In this document: piece after piece, positions 44,257 through 52,900 of the stretch
How positions within the stretch are numbered: the first letter of the stretch is position 1
How the letters are laid out: every line of letters starts with the position of its first letter
NCBI GenBank assembly: GCA_023459055.1
Contig: JAEWVR010000016.1
Location: 123,543 to 187,542 of the forward strand
Length of the DNA stretch: 64,000 nucleotides
Direction of reading: 5' to 3'
Origin: Fibrobacterota bacterium
Lineage (GTDB): Bacteria > Fibrobacterota > Chitinivibrionia > Chitinivibrionales > Chitinispirillaceae
The notes under the pieces: generated by a model
What the model was told of the DNA's origin: nothing
Databases searched by the model: none
Seen by the model: only the letters and a program-made list of their open reading frames with translations
Position numbers and translations under genes: made by a program

Positions 44257-46066
44257 GTCGCACCTTTACAGGTGCGTGGATTGAAACTTTACTCTTTCTT
44301 CATTATTCTTAATTGCTTGGTTAGTCGCACCTTTACAGGTGCGTGGATTGAAACGTATCAACTGCGCTAGAATCCAGAATGGATCTATAAGTCGCACCTT
44401 TACAGGTGCGTGGATTGAAACATGATTCCATCACAAAATGGTGGCAAGATTATCAAGTCGCACCTTTACAGGTGCGTGGATTGAAACATCGGCGAAAGAA
44501 ATACTCCATAGTACCCTTAGAGGTCGCACCTTTACAGGTGCGTGGATTGAAACCAAAAACGTCCTATTAATACCTAATCAATAGGGGTCGCACCTTTACA
44601 GGTGCGTGGATTGAAACTCTACGAACAAATAATATACATTAGGGGTCGGGGTCGCACCTTTACAGGTGCGTGGATTGAAACTGGGGTACCGGAATTAGAC
44701 TCTATACCAATCTGTGGTCGCACCTTTACAGGTGCGTGGATTGAAACAAATTTTATGCATCTACGAGTTATAATAGATCAGTCGCACCTTTACAGGTGCG
44801 TGGATTGAAACTGGAACGGTTGGCGCTGCTAAATGCGAATACTCAGTCGCACCTTTACAGGTGCGTGGATTGAAACACTTCCCGTGCGATAAACTGCCCA
44901 TCAGGTTTTAGTCGCACCTTTACAGGTGCGTGGATTGAAACCTTTACCTTTGCGACAATCTTTTCGCTCGCTTCGGTCGCACCTTTACAGGTGCGTGGAT
45001 TGAAACGTATCAACTGTGCTAGAATCCAGAATGGATCTAGTCGCACCTTTACAGGTGCGTGGATTGAAACAAAATAAAACCGTATTGGCTCTGCGTAATC
45101 GTTTAGTCGCACCTTTACAGGTGCGTGGATTGAAACTGCAAAAAGGGTATGGAACAGTACCAGCTCAACAAGTCGCACCTTTACAGGTGCGTGGATTGAA
45201 ACTATACCCATTTACGCCACGATAACCCACGTAAATAGTCGCACCTTTACAGGTGCGTGGATTGAAACTGAGTTGGAATGTAGACAAAGCATACCCCGGA
45301 ATCGTCGCACCTTTACAGGTGCGTGGATTGAAACGCTTTTCTCTCTATCGTCCAATCACCAACCTTTTTAGTCGCACCTTTACAGGTGCGTGGATTGAAA
45401 CATTATACACTCATACCCCGCGCCATCCTGATAGTGATGTCGCACCTTTACAGGTGCGTGGATTGAAACACACGGTTACCAATGACAACGAAGGGTAAAT
45501 TAGTGTCGCACCTTTACAGGTGCGTGGATTGAAACAAATGTTTCTTGTTATTATTAAAGTTAGGTCTATACTGGTCGCACCTTTACAGGTGCGTGGATTG
45601 AAACAGTATAATTAAGGTATGAATAAAAAGAAAGCAAACAAGTCGCACCTTTACAGGTGCGTGGATTGAAACTGAGATACTGAAGAAAAAAGAGCAGAAA
45701 ATACAGTCGCACCTTTACAGGTGCGTGGATTGAAACTAAGACCTGGGAAAATTGAAAAAAACCTATTACCAGTCGCACCTTTACAGGTGCGTGGATTGAA
45801 ACCATTGCACCGCTGCAGCGGATGAGGATATCAGCTAGTCGCACCTTTACAGGTGCGTGGATTGAAACGTTTAGATCGCCGTCAACATATTCCGGCCCCG
45901 AGTCGCACCTTTACAGGTGCGTGGATTGAAACGCGTCATTGTCATACCCCCATAGGATTCGGAATTCCTGGTCGCACCTTTACAGGTGCGTGGATTGAAA
46001 CTGTTGAACCGTTATACTGTAGAAAAACAATAAAAATCGCATCGTTACAGAGGTATATTATTGAAT
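44257..46066 (+). CRISPR. Type I-C CRISPR array: 27 perfect repeats plus one decayed repeat
   Basis: A 31-base repeat starting GTCGCACC and ending GGATTGAAAC appears 27 times without visible change from 44257 to 46001. It contains the usual CGCACCT/AGGTGCG hairpin processed by Cas5c. Spacers are 33-38 bases. The final unit (46036-46066) is degenerate (ATCGCATCGTTACAG, then TATTGAA), marking the leader-distal end. Spacers 2 (44355-44390) and 12 (45007-45039) are nearly identical. Open frames crossing the array are repeat translations, not genes. Confidence 0.98.
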
Positions 46067-46074
46067 ATGAATAG

Positions 46075-46434
46075 AAAGGTGAGGATCGGGAGAAGTATGG
46101 CGATAGCTTACTGGATCGACTTTCTGAATCACTTCGCAACGGCGGAACAAAAGGTATGGCTGTTGTAGCACTTCGTTCCTATAGGTTGTTCTATAATGTG
46201 TAACCACAGCTTTATGTAATCGTTGATCTCAATCATTATGGTAAAGAAATAAAGGATATACAAATTCAACAGACACCGTCTGTTGAATTACAATTCCTTG
46301 AAAAACAATTCGTTAACACCAATTCAGCACTTCCCGAATTGTTAATAAAACACTTTTCGTTTTTGCACTTTGTGGAAATAAAGCCGGAGTCGTTGATGCC
46401 GTTCATAACATGTTCCCTGTACGCACAGGGATGA
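46075..46434 (+). pseudogene. Decayed DUF1016/YhcG nuclease remnant
   Basis: One frame from 46075 to 46434 reads like an N-terminal DUF1016 piece (KYGDSLLDRLSESLR, ALRSYRLFYNV) with a TAA at 46201-46203. It continues as LLIKHFSFLHFVEIKP, the family's 'HF-E' segment, before a final stop. The nuclease half is absent. Small palindromes lie within it (46263-46289 and CCCTGTACGCACAGGG near 46415-46430). It appears to be an old relic just past the array. Confidence 0.6.
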
Positions 46435-46457
46435 ACGATCATACATTTGCGAACCTT

Positions 46458-46835
46458 CTTCACAGATGCTTAATCTATTCTTCGCAAAAGTCTTACATTT
46501 GCTAACAGCGTTTTAAATGCTCCCAACTGGTGTTGCGGTATCTCTTCACAGACCTTCAAGGCATCTTCACAGGGGTAGGAGGTTTCTTTACAGCTTTTTT
46601 GGCTAATCTTTGCAGGGGGTAGAAGGTGTCTTCACAGGGATTTAAGAATTCTTTGCATAACTTTTGTGAGTCTTAACCCTGTTATGATTGGTTAAACTCC
46701 TGTGAAGACCGCTTTGATACCTGTTAAGAATGGCAAAAAGTTGTGTGAAGAGTACATTCCCTCCTGTGAAGAGGGGAATAAGCCCTGCAAAGAGATAGTG
46801 AAACCGCTGTGAAGGCACTTTGTCTGCGTGGCAAA
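46458..46835. repeat. Inverted array of short motifs with 21-22 bp spacing
   Basis: CTTCACAG-like words begin at 46458, 46480, 46502, (46523 weak), 46544, 46565, 46586, 46608, 46630, 46651 and 46672. The reverse-complement word CTGTGAAG then appears at 46679, 46700, 46721, 46743, 46764, 46785 and 46807. Best copies are extended by GGGG on the left arm and by preceding CTC on the right arm. Spacing is always 21-22 bases, two helix turns. There is no gene in the region; 46836-47044 holds the GH3 leader. Confidence 0.75.
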
Positions 46836-47044
46836 GATAGAAAAATACCAAAATATATCAGTTCGACTGCGCTTGTCGACCTTTTATTGCTGTTGACAAG
46901 ATGGATCAACTATCATTTTCCTACATTGTCAAAAAACAACTCCTTGCTCCTTGCAACTTCCCAACCACATCGCACCAATATTGACTCGTTAGAACCGTTT
47001 GAGTATTTTTCTCAAACCACAGGAAACATACGGAGGAAAATGCT

Positions 47045-49318
47045 ATGGCTCGCACTATTGATATAAAAGCACTTATCGCAAAAATGACTCGTGTTGAGAA
47101 GGTTTCGCTACTGAGCGGTCTGGATTTCTGGTCCACCAAAAGCATCGAAAGGCTTGGAATCGGCCCGTTTATGATGACTGATGGTCCTCACGGGATGAGA
47201 AAGGCCAGCTCAACAGCGGATTCAGGGTTCACAAAAATTATTCCGGCAACCTGTTTTCCAACAGGCGTTGGACTTGCATCAACCTGGAATACTGCAATCA
47301 TTGAAAAGGTTGGCGCTGCAATGGGAAGAGAGGCCCGCTCTGAAAATGTCAGTATACTTCTTGGTCCCGCGATCAATATTAAACGCAGTCCGCTCTGTGG
47401 CCGGAATTTTGAGTATCTTTCCGAAGACCCTTATCTTGCAGGTAAGATCGCTGCTGCTCATATCAGGGGAATTCAGTCGCAGGGTGTTGGAACATCGGTA
47501 AAGCACTTCGCAGTCAATAATCAGGAGCACTTCCGTATGGTTGTTGATGCAATTGTTGACGAAAGGACACTAAGGGAGATCTATCTGCCTGCCTTTGAGA
47601 TAGCGATAAAAGATGCATCACCCTGGACCGTAATGTGTGCCTATAATCGTGTAAACGGAACGTTCTGCTCAGAGAATCCTCACCTGCTTACTGATATTTT
47701 ACGTGATGACTGGAACTATGATGGTGTACTGGTTACCGACTGGACTGCCTGCAACGACCGTGTCGCAGGGCTCCTTGCGGGACAGGATCTCGAGATGCCG
47801 GGTAATGGTGGGGTGAATGACCGTCTGGTACTCGCCGCCCTTGAATCAGGATCACTTGATGAATCGATCGTCGACAGGGCTCTGGAACGTCTTCTGAAAC
47901 TTTACGAACGGGTAACTGCGGTTAATGGTGATACACCGGTTACAGCTGACCTTGATGCGAATCACCTGATTGCCCGTGAGGCAGCTGCTGAATCAGTGGT
48001 TCTTTTGAAAAACGACCATGCAACGCTTCCGCTTGCTCCAACGGCGAAGATTGCACTTATCGGAACCTTTGCAGAACAACCCCGGTTTCAGGGCGGGGGA
48101 AGTTCACATATCAACCCTGCACGCATGGATACGCTTAAAGATCAGCTTTCTACCCGTTTCAGTGATGTGCACTATGCGCCAGGATACCTTGCAGATTCAG
48201 ACTTGACTGATCAGGCGCTTATCAATGAGGCATGTTCGATCACCCGCAACGCCGATGTCGTTATTGTCTGTGCCGGACTGATCGATCTTTACGAATCAGA
48301 AGGGTACGATCGTAACCATATGCGACTGCCCCAATCTCATGCCGATCTTATCGAAGCGCTATCAAAAATTCACAAGCAGGTGATAGTTGTTCTCAGTAAC
48401 GGTTCTCCCGTTGAAATGCCGTGGGTACACGATGTTGCTGCGATTATCGAGGCATACCTTCCGGGGCAGGGTGGTGCACATGCGATTGCAGCTATTATTG
48501 CCGGAGAAACCAATCCGTCCGGGAAACTGGCAGAAAGCTTTCCTTTACGTATTGAGGACACTCCATGTTATCTCCATTTCCCCGGAACACGGGAGCGTGT
48601 GGAGTACCGTGAAGGTGTTTTCGTGGGATATCGCTATTATGATTCCGTAAAGCGTGATGTTCTTTTCCCGTTCGGTCACGGATTGAGTTATACAACATTT
48701 GACTATTCAGCGTTGTCAATTGCTGCTCAGAAACCCTCAGCGGACGGTACGTTTGTTTCTGTCAATGTGACAGTTAAGAATAGCGGCAAGTGCAAAGGGA
48801 AAGAGGTTGTTCAGCTCTATATTCATGATAGCAAGCCTGATGTTCGTCGTCCGGAGCAGGAACTGAAGGGGTTTTTTAAAATAGAGCTTGATCCCGGAGA
48901 GTCAAGGACAGTTTCATTCAATCTTGATTTTCGTTCTTTCGCATGGTTTGACGAATCGGAAGGCTGCTGGAGAATGAGTGGGGGAGAGTATGAGATTCGT
49001 CTTGGTTCGTCAAGCAGGGATATCCGTTTATCCGGCAGGGTGATAGTGGAATCATTTCCAAAAAGAAAAAAACGGGTATGGGGTGATACCGATACGCTTC
49101 ATGATGTCCTTCAATATCCGGAGCATAGTGCTATTGCCCGAAAAATCTCGGACAGTTATAAGGAGCGATTCAAAAATGATGCAGAACCCGGTACTCCGGA
49201 AGCATTGATGCTTGAAGCAGTACAAATGGAGTCGCCGCTGCGTGGACTTGCCCAGTTCGGTGGACCTGAAGCCGTGGCTTTACTTAAAGAGATTCTTGAG
49301 AAACTGAACGCGGATTGA
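47045..49318 (+). CDS. GH3 beta-glucosidase/beta-xylosidase-type glycosidase
   Basis: 757 residues without signal peptide, so probably cytoplasmic. N-terminal GH3 barrel about 15-290 with the nucleophile Asp232 in LVTDW. The KHFAVNNQE block at about 158-166 is the usual substrate-binding segment. C-terminal alpha/beta sandwich about 310-540, Fn3-like domain about 575-645, and a short helical tail. It likely cleaves imported cello- or xylo-oligosaccharides to sugars, completing the work of the secreted enzymes. GGAGG lies 8 bases before the ATG. The gene looks richer in G+C than its surroundings, hinting at a different origin. Its stop codon touches a mobile palindrome. Confidence 0.94.
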   Translation: MARTIDIKALIAKMTRVEKVSLLSGLDFWSTKSIERLGIGPFMMTDGPHGMRKASSTADSGFTKIIPATCFPTGVGLASTWNTAIIEKVGAAMGREARSENVSILLGPAINIKRSPLCGRNFEYLSEDPYLAGKIAAAHIRGIQSQGVGTSVKHFAVNNQEHFRMVVDAIVDERTLREIYLPAFEIAIKDASPWTVMCAYNRVNGTFCSENPHLLTDILRDDWNYDGVLVTDWTACNDRVAGLLAGQDLEMPGNGGVNDRLVLAALESGSLDESIVDRALERLLKLYERVTAVNGDTPVTADLDANHLIAREAAAESVVLLKNDHATLPLAPTAKIALIGTFAEQPRFQGGGSSHINPARMDTLKDQLSTRFSDVHYAPGYLADSDLTDQALINEACSITRNADVVIVCAGLIDLYESEGYDRNHMRLPQSHADLIEALSKIHKQVIVVLSNGSPVEMPWVHDVAAIIEAYLPGQGGAHAIAAIIAGETNPSGKLAESFPLRIEDTPCYLHFPGTRERVEYREGVFVGYRYYDSVKRDVLFPFGHGLSYTTFDYSALSIAAQKPSADGTFVSVNVTVKNSGKCKGKEVVQLYIHDSKPDVRRPEQELKGFFKIELDPGESRTVSFNLDFRSFAWFDESEGCWRMSGGEYEIRLGSSSRDIRLSGRVIVESFPKRKKRVWGDTDTLHDVLQYPEHSAIARKISDSYKERFKNDAEPGTPEALMLEAVQMESPLRGLAQFGGPEAVALLKEILEKLNAD

Positions 49319-49441
49319 AGAGACCTCACCCCCGGCCCCTCTCCCGTAGGAGAGGGGAGCAGGACTTGACAGGATGATTTTTCTGCTCTTACTCTTCTCC
49401 CCCTCTCCTATGGGAGAGGGGGCCGGGGGGTGAGGTCTCTT
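49318..49441. repeat. Palindromic element, left copy
   Basis: 124-bp imperfect palindrome. Ends AAGAGACCTCACC and GGTGAGGTCTCTT are complementary, as are CCCCGGCCCCTCTCC and its partner. It starts on the last base of the GH3 stop codon. A near-identical copy in the same orientation lies at 49859. Confidence 0.9.
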
Positions 49442-49472
49442 CCTTCCGTAAAGCAAAAGGAATCACAAAAGA

Positions 49473-49910
49473 ATGAACCATCGCACCAGCGGACTTGTCC
49501 GTTTACAAGTTGTAAAAAATTCGAAAGTGGAATTCTCAAAAATTCTGCGAAAAGAAATGACCAATGCAGAATCTATCTTATGGAACCGGTTACGAAACAG
49601 GCAGGTTTGCGGATGTAAATTCAGAAGACAGCAGATATTACTTGGTTTTATTGCAGATTTTTACTGTGAAGAAGCAAAACTTGTTATTGAAGTTGATGGT
49701 GGTTTACACGAAACAAAAGAGCAGATAATAGTAGATATACATAAAGATGATGTCTACAATGAATTGAGATTGACAGTTATGAGAATAACCAATGAAGAGA
49801 TTGAGAATGACATTGATTCGGTTATTGAAAAGATTTCTGGATTACTGTCGGACCAAGGAAGAGACCTCACCCCCGGCCCCTCTCCCATAGGAGAGGGGAG
49901 CAGGACTTGA
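49473..49910 (+). CDS. DUF559 endonuclease-like protein
   Basis: 145 residues. DUF559 (VSR/PD-(D/E)xK-like) features: LRKEMTNAESILWNRLRNRQ, then FRRQQILLGFIADFYCEEAK and LVIEVDGGLH with the likely catalytic Asp and Glu. The C-terminal stretch GRDLTPGPSPIGEGS is encoded by the right-hand palindrome, so the stop is inside the repeat. It is flanked by two palindromic elements, suggesting that the element and gene travel together. Confidence 0.87.
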   Translation: MNHRTSGLVRLQVVKNSKVEFSKILRKEMTNAESILWNRLRNRQVCGCKFRRQQILLGFIADFYCEEAKLVIEVDGGLHETKEQIIVDIHKDDVYNELRLTVMRITNEEIENDIDSVIEKISGLLSDQGRDLTPGPSPIGEGSRT

Positions 49911-49979
49911 CAGGATGATTTTTCTGCTCTTACTCTTCCCCCCCCTCTCCTATGGGAGAGGGGGCCGGGGGGTGAGGTC
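49859..49979. repeat. Palindromic element, right copy
   Basis: Nearly the same sequence as 49318-49441, lacking the last few bases (ends GAGGTC rather than GAGGTCTCTT). It ends 3 bases before the minus-strand kinase gene stop. The hairpins could also act as bidirectional terminators between the convergent GH3 and kinase genes. Confidence 0.9.
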
Positions 49980-49982
49980 ATT

Positions 49983-52900
49983 TCAGTCTTTAAATTCAAA
50001 TCCCTTTTCAAATAATGCCAGACTGGCATCCACAACTTCACAATTGTATAATATTCCCCTGTTTTTCCGAATTTCATCCAGTGATAATTTAATGCCTAAT
50101 GCTGGCCTGTAAGGACGATGGGATGCCATTGCTTCCACAACATCGGCAACTGCAATGATTTGTGATTCAAAAAGGATCTCATTGTTTGATAATCCCTGCG
50201 GATAACCGGATCCATTGAGGCGCTCATGATGTTGATAAACGATTTCTGCTATCGGCCAGGGAAAAGGTACCGGTTTTAAAATTTCATAACCACATTTACT
50301 GTGGTTCTTGATAAGATTAAATTCCAATTCATTAATACGTCCGGGTTTGGTTAATATCTCTGAAGGAATCGATATCTTACCAAGGTCATGAATCAATCCT
50401 GCGATACGGATTCCGGTGATCATGTCCTTATCAAGATCTAATTCTCTTGCTATTGATACTGCAAGGTCAGAAACTCTTCTCTGATGTCCGGCGGTATACG
50501 GATCACGCGCTTCAATAACAAGTGACATAGCGGAAACCGTGTGTTCAAAGACCTTGTTTAAGTTATTCAAACTCTCATTCAGTTTCTCTTCAGATCTCCT
50601 TTGTTTTTCATACAATACCGCATTTTCAATTGCGATTGCAGCCTGTGCCGAAATCATTTGCAGAAATTCCAGTTCTTCAGGGGTGAACGCATTTGTGGTG
50701 AGATTGTTTTCAAGATAGATTATTCCAGTCATGGCACCTTTAGATCGGATTGGTGCACAGAGCAATGATTTTGGTTTATGCTTTGTGATATAGGGATCAT
50801 TAATGAATCGCTTATCACTTATTGTATCCCCCAGAATGACGTTTTCTCCAGTCTTGTAAACATAATTGATAATTGATACAGCTAACGAATCATTCGCTTC
50901 AACCGGAATTGATTTCAATGTTTCCGTTTCTTTGTCGATTTTACCGGCAACTTCAACATACAGTTTTTTATCCTGCTCTTTTTCCAGAATTAAATAGCCA
51001 TGTTCTGCACCGGCACTTTCAATTGAAAGTTTCATGATTTTGGAAAGCAATTTTCCAAGATCAATTTCGCTTGACAATATTTGATATGTCTTGATGACTA
51101 CATTTATGTCCAGAGTATTCGATAGCGATGATGTGCTGGAATCTATTGTCGAGGTACCACTGTTTTTCTTCTGACCCGGAGTGATAAAATCGCTGTATTT
51201 TTCTTCAAGGATTTTTACCTTGGCTGTTGCACCCCACTGATCATATAATTGATATGCTTTTTGAATAAAAGAACTGCCAATTGTTTTATTATCCATCTTC
51301 TCAAGCCAGAATACGCCAAGCCGTTCATTACTAAGTGCTTTCATATGGATATAATCACCTTTACCGATTGAGTCAATTGCTTTCGTATAAAGATTAATGA
51401 TGACTTCAAGCGGATCACCCTTGACTGCCGCCAGTTCTGCAGATAACAGGTAGTATTTATGCAGGAAATTTGCAGGACTGTTTTCTGACCATATTTTCAG
51501 TTTAGCAAGCTTTGTTGAAAGGACCTCCATAATCCTGTTTTTTACGTCGGGTTCAGCTGATTCCCACGTTCGTATCAGGATAAGGGATTGAACCAGTATA
51601 TGATCCACAATTTGGACAAACCCGTATCCTACCTGTAGTACAGGTTCAGTGTAAGCATTCCATTTTTCGGCAGCATCCAAATCTCCCAGCAGGAAGTTTA
51701 CGAAAGTATAATGACTCCCCAGTAAAAATTGAGCAGAGGTATTGCCGGAATTATTTATTTCTTCGATCTGCTCATGCTCTTCCTTTACAAATTCGTTTTT
51801 TTCGCCTTCCCTGTTAAAATCCTGAAGTTTACGAATAGCGAACCATGCAATTCTGGTCATCATCAGCGATGATACAGCCTGTGTTTTACAAAAAAGATTG
51901 ACAAGACGCTCACATTCTGTTCTGGATTCATTCAGATTCCCACCGACATAGATCAAAAGAAGCAGTTTACAGGCACTGGAATAGCTTGCATGCAGCATAT
52001 CACCTGTTTCCAACCCACTTTGATAGGCCAGGTCATAATAATCCAGGCTCTCCTGATAGTGATTCCGCCAGCATGAAATGTATGCACTGAAAACAAAATA
52101 CACTGCAGATTTTAATGCATCAGCGTTATATTTGTCTATAAGTGCTAATGCTGCTTTACCCAATTGATAACTTCGTTCATAATCCCCCAGAAATGCATTA
52201 TGGATGATTCCTAAATCGGCAAAATTTTTACATGATTCTGCTGTAGTTCCATAGGTAATTGCACGCTCAAACATGAGTAATTCTATAAGAGAAAAGAGTT
52301 GAAAATTAGTTTGAGCAGCAGACGGAGTGGCCTGCAATAATAATTTCATCACCATTACATTGTTCTTATCTGTCATGTGTGGAAGCCCAAACAGTTTTTC
52401 AATAGGATTTTGGGTAAAATAAGCCTGCATTTTCGCAATACCATCTTTTACTTCTTTGTCTATTTCCTGATTATCTGCAGGTAAAGATACACCGTATAAC
52501 GTCAATCCTTTGCGAACTTCTTCCAGAACTGCTTCACGTTGTTGAAACGTGACATCAAGGATCCGGATTTTTAAAGAGTATACACATCCTTTATCGAAAT
52601 TATCTGTCGCAAGCTCAAATAGATGCTCGCAAAGGTTAAGCGCCCTGTCGATATTGCCGGACAAATACAAACATTCTGCGTATTGTATGGAGATGGTGAA
52701 CAGTTTTTGCGGATGTAAGCCCCATTCCTCTGTTGATAACAGGGACTTTGCTTTTTCAAGATATTCCGCTGCCGCATTATAAGCAGCGGCACTTTTTGCT
52801 TTACTCGCAGCCTGCTCATTAAGACTCATCAGGTTAAATCGCTTTTCATAGTCGATCAGAAACCTGTTGCCTCTGTTCAGCTGGTCTACAATGTAGAATA

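Noticed and set aside
44602..46074. Open frames on both strands with repeating GRTFTGAWIE or VSIHAPVKV peptides
   Set aside because: They are translations of the CRISPR repeat and vary only with the spacers; no gene is present.
46685..46909. Minus-strand frames across the 21-bp array as genes
   Set aside because: Their seven-residue periodicity only mirrors the DNA repeat; no start site or family match.
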